Notes: generated by a model from the sequence alone, not told the origin. 64,000 nt of DNA from Actinoallomurus purpureus (GCF_024055795.1 NZ_JAMXMY010000014.1:62001-126000), one strand, 5' to 3'; positions 17,901-27,626 are shown, counted from the first letter of the stretch. Program-made: numbers and translations.

Positions 17901-19832
17901 GTGCTGGGAACCTCGGTTGCTGCGGCGGTGGAGAACGATCCGGCAGACGACGGGTCGGGCGGCACCGGGGATTCGCAGTTGCGGTTGGTGCGGCTGATGA
18001 TGTGGACCGCGCTCGGCCTGATCATGGCCATCCGGCTGCTGTCGGCGCTGCAGGAAGGGCTGGCGTGGTCGGTCGCGTTCGTCACGATGGCTCCCTATCC
18101 GCCGCTGGTGGCGCTGCTGGCCGGGCCGCGTCGCCTCCGGGTACGGAACGGCCTGCTGGCGGCCCTGGTGATGCTGTACGCGGTGCCGTTCGCCGTCGCG
18201 GGCACGCACTGGGACTGGCTGCCGTGGCCGCTGGCGGTCGCGGCGCTGTGCTTCTTCCCGGGACGGGTGGCCTGGCCGCTGTTCGGGCTCATCCTGGTCG
18301 CCACGGACGTGGCCGGGATGTGGGCCGGCGACGGCGCGCTGGGGGCGATCACGAGGACGCTGAAGACCGCCGATGACGGGCTGATCATCTTCGGGCTGTA
18401 CGCCCTGGTGGCGATGGTGGCGAGGCTCGACGCGGCCCGTGGGGATCTGGCGCGCCTGGAGCTGCTGCGCGAACGGCTACGGGTCGACGGAGAACTGCGC
18501 ACGGTCGTCGGCGCTCACCTGCGGGCCGCCTCGGTGCGGCTGGCACAGGCCGTCGACGCCGAGCCGAAGATCGCGCGGGACCGGCTCGGCGCGGCCGTCG
18601 AGACCGTCCGGCAGGCGCTGACCGACATCCGTGCGACGGCCGCCGACTACCGCGTCTCGCCCGCCCCGCCGGCGCCGATCGAGTCGCCGAGGGTGGCGCG
18701 CCTCACCCTGGCCGCGGTGTTCGTCTGCGATGCGTCGCTCCAGCTGGTCGGCGCGGTTCAGACCTACCATCGGCCGTGGACCCTGCTGCTGTTGGCGCCG
18801 TTGATCTGCGCGGCCGGAGTGGTCCTGCTGCTGATGAAGCCGTCACGCAGGCAGCTGATCCTCCTCGGGCTGCTGGTGGGCGTCCCCGCGATGCCGTTCG
18901 GCTACCTGCTCTGGGAACTCAGCGCCATCGCCAACCTGTGGCCCTTCTTCCTGGGCCTGGTGCTCACCCGCATGCGGCCACCGCGCTCTCTGGTGATCAC
19001 GGGTGTGGCGGTGGCGCTGTACATCACTTTCTTCTTCTACCCGCCGCCGGTGCCCAACCTGGCGGGGATGGCAGGGTTCCTGGTGTCCATGGCCATCCTC
19101 ACCTGGGTCTCCTACGGCCTGATCCGGCTGTCGAACCTGGTGGTCCTGCTGCACCAGGCCCAGCGAGACCTGACCCGTGAAGCCCTCATCCGCGAGCGCA
19201 CCCGCATCGCCCGCGACCTGCACGACCTGCTGTCCTTCAGCCTGTCGGCCGTGGCGCTCAGGGGAGAGCTGTGCGAACGGCTGATGGAGACCGACCCGGT
19301 CCGCGCCCGCACCGAGCTGACCGCGCTGCCCGACCTGGTCGAACGCGCACTGACCGAACTCGAATCAGTGGCCCACGCGGCCGTGGGGCTGCGCCTCGAC
19401 CAGGAGCTGACCACGGCGCACGCCGTCCTGGAGGCCGCCGGGATCCAGGCCGCCACCACCGTCGAGACCGGCACCCTGTCGCCTGAGGTGGACGCCGCGA
19501 TCGCCGCGGTGCTGCGCGAGGCGGTCACCAACGTCGTACGCCACAGCACCGCCCGAACCTGCCTCATCACCGTCACCCCGGAGGGCCCCGCGGTCCGGCT
19601 TCGCGTCGTCAACGACGGAGCCGCCGACCCCCCACCCGCGACTCCGGAACCAGGCCCCGGTGGATCGGGGCTGACCGGCCTGGCCGAACGCACCGGGGGG
19701 CGGCTCACCGCCGGAACACGGGCAGGAGGCCGTTTCGAGCTGGTCGCCGAGTTCGCCACCGACCCCATCAGCGCTCCTGGGCCGGCGCCTCTTGATCTTG
19801 CTCCGGAGAATGGTCCGCACCTGCGACTGTGA
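17901..19832 (+). CDS. Sensor histidine kinase with duplicated membrane/dimerisation modules
   Basis: The 643-residue protein has two sets of membrane helices. The first set (about residues 30-175) is followed by a HisKA_3-like helix pair in which the usual histidine is missing (LRVDGELRTVVGAH). The second set (about 270-400) is followed by the intact RTRIARDLHDLLSFSLSAVAL and a HATPase domain (REAVTNVVRHS, then GGSGLTGLAERTGG). It should phosphorylate the divergent NarL-type regulator. The GTG has GGGGAG upstream. The duplicated architecture suggests that the first half is a sensory pseudo-kinase module. Confidence 0.88.
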   Translation: MLGTSVAAAVENDPADDGSGGTGDSQLRLVRLMMWTALGLIMAIRLLSALQEGLAWSVAFVTMAPYPPLVALLAGPRRLRVRNGLLAALVMLYAVPFAVAGTHWDWLPWPLAVAALCFFPGRVAWPLFGLILVATDVAGMWAGDGALGAITRTLKTADDGLIIFGLYALVAMVARLDAARGDLARLELLRERLRVDGELRTVVGAHLRAASVRLAQAVDAEPKIARDRLGAAVETVRQALTDIRATAADYRVSPAPPAPIESPRVARLTLAAVFVCDASLQLVGAVQTYHRPWTLLLLAPLICAAGVVLLLMKPSRRQLILLGLLVGVPAMPFGYLLWELSAIANLWPFFLGLVLTRMRPPRSLVITGVAVALYITFFFYPPPVPNLAGMAGFLVSMAILTWVSYGLIRLSNLVVLLHQAQRDLTREALIRERTRIARDLHDLLSFSLSAVALRGELCERLMETDPVRARTELTALPDLVERALTELESVAHAAVGLRLDQELTTAHAVLEAAGIQAATTVETGTLSPEVDAAIAAVLREAVTNVVRHSTARTCLITVTPEGPAVRLRVVNDGAADPPPATPEPGPGGSGLTGLAERTGGRLTAGTRAGGRFELVAEFATDPISAPGPAPLDLAPENGPHLRL

Positions 19833-19835
19833 AAG

Positions 19836-19861
19836 GAGCGGCCCCCCGGAGGGGACCGCTC
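19836..19861 (+). terminator. Hairpin after the kinase gene
   Basis: GAGCGG with CCCC pairs with GGGG and CCGCTC around a short loop, four bases after the stop. It can act for the converging genes on both sides. Confidence 0.5.
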
Positions 19862-19881
19862 GTCGTTCATGGGGTGGCCGC

Positions 19882-20034
19882 TTAGCCGCGCTCCAGCGTC
19901 TGGTGCGGCCTCGTCGGGGTGTTGTCGTCCCGCTCCAGCGTCCGCTCCGGGATGACGCGCTGTTCGCCGTCTCCCCGCTCCAGCGACTGGTGGCCGCTGT
20001 CGCGGTCGAGGGGCTGCTCGTTGTTGGTGGTCAT
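19882..20034 (-). CDS. Small protein with repeated LERG/LERD units
   Basis: Fifty residues, beginning MTTNNEQPLDRD, carry the near-repeats HQSLERGDGEQ, ERTLERDDN and HQTLERG. AAGGA lies eight bases ahead of the ATG at 20034. The peptide is very polar, with no signal or cysteine. Its own promoter must lie after the strong hairpin at 20129-20162. No family was recognised; a disordered small regulatory protein or a repeat-type precursor peptide are both possible. Confidence 0.55.
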   Translation of the reverse strand: MTTNNEQPLDRDSGHQSLERGDGEQRVIPERTLERDDNTPTRPHQTLERG

Positions 20035-20128
20035 GTCGACCGTCCTTTCCTTTTTGTGAAAGGTGCTCTGTAGAGACACCCGGTCACGATTGTTCGGGCG
20101 ATCACCGCGCCCGCAACCCAGCGATGCG

Positions 20129-20162
20129 AACGGGCGCGGCACCGTACGGTGCCGCGCCCGTT
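20129..20162. terminator. Perfect 34-base palindrome, strong terminator
   Basis: The sequence from AACGGGCGCGGCACCGT is followed directly by its exact complement (17 + 17 bases), ending in GTT. It lies 19 bases after the stop of the C39-like peptidase gene and should end transcription on that strand. Confidence 0.75.
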
Positions 20163-20180
20163 CATGTTCCGGGGGATGGG

Positions 20181-21647
20181 TCAGCCGACCGAGCCGTTCC
20201 AGCCGGTGGTCAGCTGCTGCCGGGCCGCGTACCCGGTCGTGCGGCCCGGGTAGACGAACATCGTCCCGGTGCTCGCCTCGACGCCCACGAGGTCGGGGGC
20301 GCCGTCACCGGTGATGTCCCCGGTCAGGGTCAGCGAGCGGATGCCGCCCCAGCCCGAGCCCAGCTTCGTGGCCGACCCGACGGCGCGGTTGCCGCCCGGG
20401 TAGACCCAGAGGGTGCCGTCGGACTTGCGGACGGCGATGAGGTCGGGCTTGCCGTCCTGGGTGATGTCGGCGACGCCGGTCAGCTTCTCCATGCCGTTCC
20501 AGCCGCTACTGCCGATCTTGACCGGGGTGGCGACCCGCTTCGTGGCGCCCGGGTAGAGCCAGAGGGTGCCGTCGGACTTGCGGACGGCGATGAGGTCGGC
20601 CTTGCCGTCGCCGGTCAGGTCACCGATGCCGGTCAGCTCGGTCATGCCGTTCCAGCCGCTACTGCCGATCTTGATCGGAGTGCCGACGGCGTTCGTGGCG
20701 CCCGGGTAGAGCCAGAGGGTGCCGTCGCTCTTGCGGACGGCGATGAGGTCGGCCTTGCCGTCGCCGGTCAGGTCACCGATGCCGGTCGTCTCCGCCATGC
20801 CGTTCCAGCCGCTGCTGCCGATGAGCTTCCGCTTCGCGGCGGCGAACCCCGGCCCCGGGTAGAGCCACAGTTTCCCGGTGACCCGGTCGGTCGCCACCAT
20901 GTCGGCCGTGCCGTCCCCGGTCTGGTCGCCGAGGCTCGTCAGGCCGACGTCGGTGCGGCCGGTGGCCAGGAACATCCCGGTCGGCTGCATGCCTGCGGCG
21001 AGCTTCGTGGCCGAGAGGGTGTGCGTTCCGCCGGTGGCCTTCCACGGGTCGAAGACGGTGATCGTCCCCGCGCTGCGGTTGTACCCGTACGCGACGATCG
21101 CGTGCCCGACCTTGCTGCCGCTCATCTTGGAGTTCCACGGCAGCTTCTCCATCCACACGCCGAGGACGGGAGCACGCTTCAGCACGCCGACGTCGTACGA
21201 CACCTTCGCCATCAGGCTCGACGAGGTCGAGGCGTCCGCGAAGCCGTACGAGTAGCCGAGCGGGTCGGCGTAGGAGTTGAGGACGGGCCGCGCCTGGGCG
21301 CCCGTCGTGCCCTTGGTGGGGCTGGTGCCCATCTTCTTGGCCAGCGTCTCCTGGCTCACCTTGACGCCGAAGGTCGACAGGCTCATCGACGACGACGTCG
21401 GCACGCAGTTCATGTTCGTCTTCTGGTACTGCCCCGTCATGGACAGCTTCGCCGACGCCGGGGCGGCGGCCGCCGTCGTCGCGGTGACCTGCGGGGCCAT
21501 GGCCTGCGCGCCCGGCCGGGCGACGAGGTTCGCGCCGGGCGGCGGCGGGGTCGGCGCGGCGTCCGCCGCGCCGGTCAGACCTCCGCCCGCCAGGATGAGC
21601 GCCGTAACCGAGCCCACCGGCAGCACCCGTCGGCCGAACGACTTCAT
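20181..21647 (-). CDS. Secreted C39-like cysteine peptidase with VCBS/FG-GAP-type repeats
   Basis: A signal peptide (about residues 1-30) leads to a papain-like C39 domain. The catalytic cysteine is in TNMNCVPTSSSMSL, the histidine in VGHAIVAYGYN, and an Asp in TVFDPWKA. From about residue 245 there are five repeats of GDLTGDGKADLIAVRKSDG and LWLYPGA type, each about 47 residues, which form a propeller-like domain of the VCBS/tachylectin type. GAGGAG precedes the ATG. It is exported, and the repeats may bind carbohydrate or surface partners while the N-terminal domain cleaves peptides. Confidence 0.85.
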   Translation of the reverse strand: MKSFGRRVLPVGSVTALILAGGGLTGAADAAPTPPPPGANLVARPGAQAMAPQVTATTAAAAPASAKLSMTGQYQKTNMNCVPTSSSMSLSTFGVKVSQETLAKKMGTSPTKGTTGAQARPVLNSYADPLGYSYGFADASTSSSLMAKVSYDVGVLKRAPVLGVWMEKLPWNSKMSGSKVGHAIVAYGYNRSAGTITVFDPWKATGGTHTLSATKLAAGMQPTGMFLATGRTDVGLTSLGDQTGDGTADMVATDRVTGKLWLYPGPGFAAAKRKLIGSSGWNGMAETTGIGDLTGDGKADLIAVRKSDGTLWLYPGATNAVGTPIKIGSSGWNGMTELTGIGDLTGDGKADLIAVRKSDGTLWLYPGATKRVATPVKIGSSGWNGMEKLTGVADITQDGKPDLIAVRKSDGTLWVYPGGNRAVGSATKLGSGWGGIRSLTLTGDITGDGAPDLVGVEASTGTMFVYPGRTTGYAARQQLTTGWNGSVG

Positions 21648-22028
21648 GCAATCTCCTCACGTTCAGGTGCCGGTGCGCCGTGCCGTACGCGGGGGAGCGC
21701 CGGCGGCCGGGGCCGCACCGGTCGAATACCGGCCGGGATCTTCGACGGTGCCGCGAACGAATCGGATCCACGAAAAAGGGGAAAAGGGCGGCGCCGAGGA
21801 CAGGCCGGACGTCGAACGCCGGTCACCACGTAACAGGCGAATCCGCTGGATCACCCCGTGGACCGGCAAACGGATCGTACCGGACGGTGATCTTCCGTAG
21901 TGGCGACATCCGCGGAAGTTCACCGCGGCGAGAGATGTTCATTCGCTCGACCACGACCGGTCAAGGCCGGTGTTAGTGATCACCCGCCCGGCGCGTTAAT
22001 CTCCTCCGGCACCCCCACGGAGGCCTCC
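21648..22028. other. Divergent intergenic region
   Basis: The 381 bases between two genes for secreted proteins must hold both promoters. I found no convincing open frame or repeat in it. Confidence 0.4.
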
Positions 22029-25000
22029 ATGCGCGTACGATCCCTGCTGACCGCGGGCGCCCTTGCCCTGGGCGTTCTCGGCGCACCCGCCTGGACCGTT
22101 CCGGCCCGGGCGGAGCGGCCGCCGCGCGTCCCGGTGCCCTCCTACCAGACCGCCGTTCCCGGCGAGTCGGTCGAGGCCGACCGGGTCGACCAGCCGGTCG
22201 CCCCGGGGATCGTCCGCACCACCTTCGACACCTTCGGCCGTACCGGCTGGACGCGCGTCCACGTCCTCAGCGCCGACCTGCGCGACCGCTCGGTCGGCGT
22301 CGACCTCGTCGGCCGCAAAATCAGCGAGGCACGGCCGCTCGCGCAGGCCGCCGACGACCAGCGCGCCGTCGCCGCCGTCAACGGCGACTACTTCGACATC
22401 ACCGAGACCAACGCCGCCATCGGCCCCGAGATCCAGGGCGGCACCCTCCGCAAGGGCGTGAGCCAGTCGTCGACGGTCGCCGGCATCGGCACCGACGGCA
22501 TCGCCCGGCTCGCCGACCTCGCCATCGAGGGCACCGTCACCGTCGCCGGCACCGAACGCCCCCTGGCCGCGCTCAACTCCGCCGGCGTGCCCGCCGACGG
22601 CATCGACGCCTTCACCCCGCAGTGGGGGCCGGGCCTGCGCACCCTCATCCGCGACCCGGGCCCGTACACCGAGCTCATCGTCGCGGGCGGCAAGGTCACG
22701 GCGGTGGGCGACCACCTCACCACGACGCCCGTCCCGGACGGCGGCCTCGTCCTCCTCGGCCGCGGCGCCGCCGCCGGACAGCTCGCCGCCGTCAAGCCGG
22801 GCGACCCCGCCGCGATCGCCTTCGCGCCCAAGGCCGACACGAAGCTGCGGATGGCCCTCGGCAGCGGCGCGGTGCTCGTTCGCGACGGCAAGGCCGTCGA
22901 CTTCCCGCCGAGCACCGGCAACGACGCGCTCAAGCCCCGCACGGCCATCGGCTGGAGCGACGGCGGCCGCCGGCTGCTCCTCGTCGCCGTCGACGGGTCG
23001 GCGAGCTTCTCCGCGGGCCTGTCGTTCGACGACACGGCCCGGCTGATGGCCCGCCTCGGCGCCGGCGACGCGTACATGCTCGACGGCGGCGGCTCCACCG
23101 AGGCCGTCGCCCGCCGCCCCGGCGACCCGGGCGTCAGCGTCGTCAACACCCCGTCCGACGGCAGTGAGCGGCCCGTGCCCAACGGCGTCGGCCTGTTCGG
23201 CCGCAAGGGCTCAGGAACGCTCCAGGGCCTGGACGTACGGCCGCGCGCCGACCGCGTGTTCCCCGGCCTCACCCGCGACGTCACGGCCGCCGGCTACGAC
23301 GAGACGTACGCGGCGGCGCCGGTCGCCGGACGTCACGTCTCCTGGCAGGCCGCCCCCGGCAGGCTCGGCCACGTGAGCGGCGGCGTGTTCCACGCGTCCA
23401 TACCGGGTGCGGGCCGGCTGCGCGCCCGCGCCGGATCCGCGAGCGGCGAGCACGACCTGCGCGTCCTCGGCCCGCTGCACAGGCTCGCCTTCGGCCGCCG
23501 CGCCGCCACCTTGGAGCCCGGCACGGCCATGAGCATCGGGCTCACCGGCTACGACGCCGACGGCTTCAGCGCCCCCGTCGCCCCGCGCGACGTCACCCTC
23601 GCCTACGACCACGACGCCATCGACGTCACCGCCGAACCCGACGGCGACCTGAAAGTCACCGGCAAACCGGGCGCGACCGGCACCGGCACGGTTCTGACGG
23701 CGACCGTCCACGGCGTCACCGCGAAGCTCCCCGTGTCGGTCGGCCTCATCGACAGGTCCCTCGCCGAGTTCGAGCCCGACGAGAAGTGGACCGCCTCGGC
23801 CGCCCGCGGCACCGCCAAGGTCGCCACCGTCGACGCCCCCGACCGCCCCGGCGCGCCGTCCGGCAACCAGGCACTGCGCCTCACGTACGACTTCACCGGC
23901 CAGCCGAGCACCTCCGCCGGCTACGCCGTCGTCCAGCCCACCCCGCTCACCCTGCCGAGCGGCGCCAGCGGACTCGCCCTGTGGGTCAAGGGCGACGGCA
24001 AGGAGCACTGGCTGCGCGCGACCCTCCGCTCCCAGGGCACCACGAACGTGCCGTTCACGTTCGCGCTCAGCGTCGACTGGACCGGCTGGCGGCGCGTCAC
24101 CGGCACCCTGCCCACCGGGTTCGCCACTCCGATCACGCTGCTGAACATCTACGTCGTCGAGACCGCGCAGGACAAGAAGGACGCCGGGGAGCTGCAGTTC
24201 GACGCGCTCGCCGCCCAGGTCGGCCAGCAGCCCGACAGCCGCGAGGCCCCGGTCCCGGACCCGTACGTGCTGGAGCAGCGCGGCGTCGGCACCGACCGCT
24301 GGACGTACGCCGTGATGTCCGACCTGCACGTCAGCGCCGCCGCCGGAGCCGACTCCTTCCCCGCGAAACAGGCGGCCGCCGCCCTCGACCAGGCCGTCGC
24401 CGCCAGGCCCGACTTCATCCTCGTCAACGGCGACTTCGTCGACAGCGACAGCCCCGCGGACTTCGCGTTCGCTCAGCAGCTGCTGAAGGACCACGTCCCC
24501 GACGGCCTGCCCGTCTACTGGGTGCCCGGCAACCACGAGGCGGGGCTGGGTTCGAGCGGCGGGCTCGACAACTTCGTCAGCGCCACCGGCCGCAAGACCC
24601 GGCAGGTGTTCGACCACAAGGGCACCCGGTTCGTCCTGCTCGACTCCCACAGCGGCAGCCTGCGCACGTCCGACTGGGACCAGGTCCCCGCGCTGCAGGA
24701 CGAGCTGAACAAGGCCGCCACCGACCCTTCCGTCACGGGCGTCGTCGTGCTGTTCCACCACCCGCCGCACGACCCGTCCGGCGCCGGCGACTCCCAGCTG
24801 ACCGACCAGCTAGAGGCGGGCCTGGTCGAGCGGTGGCTGGCGGCGTTCAGGGAGGAGTCCGGCAAGCCGGTCGCCCTCTTCAACGGCCACGCCCACACCG
24901 CCGCCGTCACCCGCGCGGACGGGGTGCTCGAAGTGAACACCCCGGCCGTCGGCAAGACCCCGTACAGCTCACCGGACCAGGGCGGCTTCTTCGGCTGGAT

Positions 25001-25418
25001 GCGCGTCGGCGTCGACCCTCGCCCGGGTCGCGTACGGGCCGGGCTGCCGGACCCGCAGACGCGGGACTGGCTGCAGGCCGAGAGCCGGCCGCTCATCGAC
25101 GGCATCGAACTGTCGGCGCCCGCGCAGGTGGCCGTCGGCGGGTCCGGGCAGGTCGCCGCGACGGGCGTGACGAGCGGCTTCGGCCTGAGGTTCCCGCTTC
25201 GCTACCCGGCCAGCGTGACGTGGAGCGGAGATGCGGGCCTGCTGGTGACCTCCTCGCCCGAGGCCGCCAAGGCCGCCCGCCACCACCCCGACGTCCTCGC
25301 GATCCTCGACCCGGCCACCGGCACCCTGACCGCCGTACGCCCGGGCACGGTGACCGTCACGGTCTCCTCCGGCCCCCAGACCAGGTCCGCCACCGTGACC
25401 CTCGGCCCGAGCACCTGA
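22029..25418 (+). CDS. Secreted phosphodiester glycosidase fused to metallophosphoesterase
   Basis: The 1129-residue exported protein starts with a signal peptide (about 1-30, ending ARA). A phosphodiester alpha-N-acetylglucosaminidase-like domain follows (VNGDYFDI, MLDGGGSTEAVARRPG, about 100-390), then Ig/carbohydrate-binding-like modules (about 400-740). A calcineurin-type phosphoesterase has its metal motifs in order (MSDLHVS, VNGDFVDS, GNHEAG, LFHHPPHD, NGHAHTA, about 760-980). A C-terminal Big-like domain ends it. GGAGG lies five bases before the ATG. It probably removes phosphodiester-linked sugars and then phosphate from extracellular polymers such as teichoic-acid-like or nucleotidic material. 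Confidence 0.87.
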   Translation: MRVRSLLTAGALALGVLGAPAWTVPARAERPPRVPVPSYQTAVPGESVEADRVDQPVAPGIVRTTFDTFGRTGWTRVHVLSADLRDRSVGVDLVGRKISEARPLAQAADDQRAVAAVNGDYFDITETNAAIGPEIQGGTLRKGVSQSSTVAGIGTDGIARLADLAIEGTVTVAGTERPLAALNSAGVPADGIDAFTPQWGPGLRTLIRDPGPYTELIVAGGKVTAVGDHLTTTPVPDGGLVLLGRGAAAGQLAAVKPGDPAAIAFAPKADTKLRMALGSGAVLVRDGKAVDFPPSTGNDALKPRTAIGWSDGGRRLLLVAVDGSASFSAGLSFDDTARLMARLGAGDAYMLDGGGSTEAVARRPGDPGVSVVNTPSDGSERPVPNGVGLFGRKGSGTLQGLDVRPRADRVFPGLTRDVTAAGYDETYAAAPVAGRHVSWQAAPGRLGHVSGGVFHASIPGAGRLRARAGSASGEHDLRVLGPLHRLAFGRRAATLEPGTAMSIGLTGYDADGFSAPVAPRDVTLAYDHDAIDVTAEPDGDLKVTGKPGATGTGTVLTATVHGVTAKLPVSVGLIDRSLAEFEPDEKWTASAARGTAKVATVDAPDRPGAPSGNQALRLTYDFTGQPSTSAGYAVVQPTPLTLPSGASGLALWVKGDGKEHWLRATLRSQGTTNVPFTFALSVDWTGWRRVTGTLPTGFATPITLLNIYVVETAQDKKDAGELQFDALAAQVGQQPDSREAPVPDPYVLEQRGVGTDRWTYAVMSDLHVSAAAGADSFPAKQAAAALDQAVAARPDFILVNGDFVDSDSPADFAFAQQLLKDHVPDGLPVYWVPGNHEAGLGSSGGLDNFVSATGRKTRQVFDHKGTRFVLLDSHSGSLRTSDWDQVPALQDELNKAATDPSVTGVVVLFHHPPHDPSGAGDSQLTDQLEAGLVERWLAAFREESGKPVALFNGHAHTAAVTRADGVLEVNTPAVGKTPYSSPDQGGFFGWMRVGVDPRPGRVRAGLPDPQTRDWLQAESRPLIDGIELSAPAQVAVGGSGQVAATGVTSGFGLRFPLRYPASVTWSGDAGLLVTSSPEAAKAARHHPDVLAILDPATGTLTAVRPGTVTVTVSSGPQTRSATVTLGPST

Positions 25419-25671
25419 CCAGGTCACTGCAGGCTCCAGAGCGGATCAGGTCCGATCGTTCGCCTTGATAACGCATTTTCCGGCCATATCCGACCAATCG
25501 ATGGCGCGGCGATAAACGCGCGTGTCCTTTCTTGATGCGACGTCTATTCAATGATCTCTTTGGGGCTGCTCGCTCGTTACGAACGGTTGACATCCGGTGT
25601 CGTGATGCGAGCCGGCGAATGGGTGCTGATCGCCCATTCGGTGCACATTCATGCACGAACGAAGGAGAATC

Positions 25672-26331
25672 ATGGCTATCGACGCAACTCCGGCCGGCCG
25701 GTTCGCCTCCGACGCGCCGCGACTTCGCGGGTGCCGACCCACTCACGCGCGCCCGTGGCGGCGGCTCTGCGCAGGCGCCGGCCTGGCCGCCGCGCTGGCC
25801 GGGTCGGCCGCCTTCGCGGCCGCTCCGGCCAATGCGACGTCTGGGCTGGCGGACGGCAGCTTCGAGACCCCAGTGGTAACTCCGGGCACCTTCCAAACCT
25901 TTTCCTCGGGACAGCTCATCGGACCATGGAGAGTGACCAACGGGAGCGTCGACCTGATCGGAGGCGGCTTCTGGCAGGCCTCGGACGGACGCCAGTCACT
26001 CGACCTGAGCGGCGGTTCCGCCGGTGGGGTGACCCAGACCTTCGCGACACGTCCGGGTGTCATATACGAAGTGATCTACGCGCTGGCGGGGAATCCGCAG
26101 GGATCGCCGGCCGTGAAGACCGGGCAGGTCTTCATCAACGGTGCTCTCGCGCAGAACTTCTCCTTCGACGTCACCGGTCACACCGTCGCCAATATGGGAT
26201 ATGTGACACGGGCGGTTAGGTTCCGGGCGACCGGGGTTTCCAGCACCGTGCACTTCTCGAGCACGACGAACAGTGCCTACGGCCCGGTCATCGACGATGT
26301 GGGTGTCGACCGATGCGGTTGCGGCGTGTAG
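25672..26331 (+). CDS. Choice-of-anchor C family secreted protein (DUF642-like)
   Basis: The 219-residue protein has a signal peptide preceded by a basic, twin-arginine-free leader (cleavage after about residue 55, AFAAAPANA). A jelly-roll domain follows with LADGSFETP, VTNGSVDLIGGGFWQ, GRQSLDLSG, VTQTFATRPGVIYEV, ALAGNPQG and NMGY, the pattern of the choice-of-anchor C domain. These domains are found on exported, probably carbohydrate-binding proteins. GAAGGAG precedes the ATG at 25672; there is no visible C-terminal anchor, so the protein may be free. Confidence 0.85.
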   Translation: MAIDATPAGRFASDAPRLRGCRPTHARPWRRLCAGAGLAAALAGSAAFAAAPANATSGLADGSFETPVVTPGTFQTFSSGQLIGPWRVTNGSVDLIGGGFWQASDGRQSLDLSGGSAGGVTQTFATRPGVIYEVIYALAGNPQGSPAVKTGQVFINGALAQNFSFDVTGHTVANMGYVTRAVRFRATGVSSTVHFSSTTNSAYGPVIDDVGVDRCGCGV

Positions 26332-26484
26332 GAGCCGAATACCCCGTACCCTCCGGGCATCGCCGGGCGCGAGCGGCCGCCCGGCGGTGCCCGGCCGCGC
26401 TGCGCGTCACTTTCGTCACCGTGGGACGGTGCGGAGTGGCCACCTCGCGCTGAGGCCTGTCTTCGCCTGCGCCACCGCATGAGG

Positions 26485-27114
26485 TCACTTCGGGGCGGTA
26501 CGGCGGACCTTGGCGCGCAGCGCACGGGTGGCGAGCGGGCCGAGGTCGTCGAAGACCTCCAGGACCGCACCGAGCTGGTCGAGGGCGTCGAGCGCGTCGC
26601 CGGCGCCTCGCGGGTCGGCGCCTTCGTAGAGCTCGATGCCGATGAAGGCGGCGGCGACCGCCTTGGCCAGCCCCGGAATCTCGGCGAACTCGGCAAGTGG
26701 GGTGCGGTCCAGGACTCGCCTGAGGACGGTCTCGAGCTCACGCGTCCACAGGTCGAGCGCGGCGGCCGTGGCCGATGCCAGTTTCGGGTCGCCCTGGGCG
26801 CCGGCGAGTAGTTGGGCCAACACGGTGACGTTTCCGACCTGGCGTTCGGCGGCGTGCAGTTCCCGGCCGACCGCGAGCAGCTCCCGTAGCGAGCCGACTT
26901 CGGCGAACCGGTCGCGGACGACCTCGATACGCCGTGCGGTCGCCGTGGTGCAGGCGGCGGCGAGCAGCTGGTCGACGCTGCCGAAGTGGTAGAACACCAG
27001 CGCCTGGTTGACCTCGGCGGTGGCCGCGATCGTCCGTGCCGAGACTCCCGCGATGCCGTGCGTCCGAAGAGTCTCGATGGCGGCGTCGAGGAGTCTGTCC
27101 TTGGTGCTCGTCAC
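26485..27114 (-). CDS. TetR-family transcriptional regulator
   Basis: The N-terminal TetR domain (KDRLLDAAIETLRTHGIAGV, SARTIAATAEVNQALVFYHFG) is followed by an all-helical ligand domain; total 209 residues. The GTG at 27114 overlaps the stop of the upstream membrane-protein gene (GTGA). It probably represses this two-gene operon through the paired palindromes at 27640-27689. The ligand is unknown. Confidence 0.92.
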   Translation of the reverse strand: MTSTKDRLLDAAIETLRTHGIAGVSARTIAATAEVNQALVFYHFGSVDQLLAAACTTATARRIEVVRDRFAEVGSLRELLAVGRELHAAERQVGNVTVLAQLLAGAQGDPKLASATAAALDLWTRELETVLRRVLDRTPLAEFAEIPGLAKAVAAAFIGIELYEGADPRGAGDALDALDQLGAVLEVFDDLGPLATRALRAKVRRTAPK

Positions 27115-27626
27115 TCAAGCGAGTCTGCACCCTTGTCGTGTCCCGGGGCGTCATCGGGCCGTTTTCCGTAGAGTATGCGCGGCGCCACCAGCGTGCCGGC
27201 GGCGGCGCCCACCATGCATATGGCGGCCAACGTCTCTCTCGTCTCGCCGGAGAGTATGTCGTCCGCGGTCTTTAGCCGCCAGATCGAGAACACGCACGAG
27301 GCCAGGACCAGGATGCCGGGCAGGACGGCGGCGCCGGCGGGCCGCACGGCCCGGGGATGACGCGCCAGGCATGGCATGGCCAGCGCGAACGCCACTCCGC
27401 CGATGAGGCCCGCCACCAGCCCGGCCGCACCACCGACGACGCCGCCGCAGAACGCGTAGATGACCGACCAGAACAGGTAAGGAAGCCGCAGCAGGGCGCC
27501 GAAGATGGCACCGCCGATCAGGCCGGCGAGACATCCGTATCCGGTCCCCCTCAGCACGATCGACGTCCGTAGTGGAACCGTACGGCCGGCGCGATGGGCG
27601 TCGACATCGTCGGGTGCACCGGACAT
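27111..27626 (-). CDS. Membrane protein, TetR-operon partner
   Basis: The 171-residue protein has four predicted membrane helices (YGCLAGLIGGAIFGALL, YAFCGGVVGGAAGLVAG, a segment ending VAFALAMPCL, and later LPGILVLASCVFSI and ICMVGAAAGTLVA). GGAGGTGGGC precedes the ATG at 27626, and a frame open further upstream lacks this. It is the first gene of an operon with the TetR repressor and may be a small transporter or stress-related membrane protein. No family was recognised. Confidence 0.75.
   Translation of the reverse strand: MSGAPDDVDAHRAGRTVPLRTSIVLRGTGYGCLAGLIGGAIFGALLRLPYLFWSVIYAFCGGVVGGAAGLVAGLIGGVAFALAMPCLARHPRAVRPAGAAVLPGILVLASCVFSIWRLKTADDILSGETRETLAAICMVGAAAGTLVAPRILYGKRPDDAPGHDKGADSLE

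Noticed and set aside
20380-20840. Regular DNA repeats of about 141 bases, considered as CRISPR or tandem repeat locus
   Set aside because: They are codons of the propeller-like repeats of the secreted peptidase.
20124-21833. Forward 569-codon frame opposite the C39-like peptidase
   Set aside because: Mirror of the FG-GAP repeats; low-complexity translation and no ribosome site.
23211-24770. Reverse 519-codon frame opposite the phosphodiester glycosidase
   Set aside because: Gly/Val/Asp-rich antisense shadow of a gene with clear domain motifs on the forward strand.
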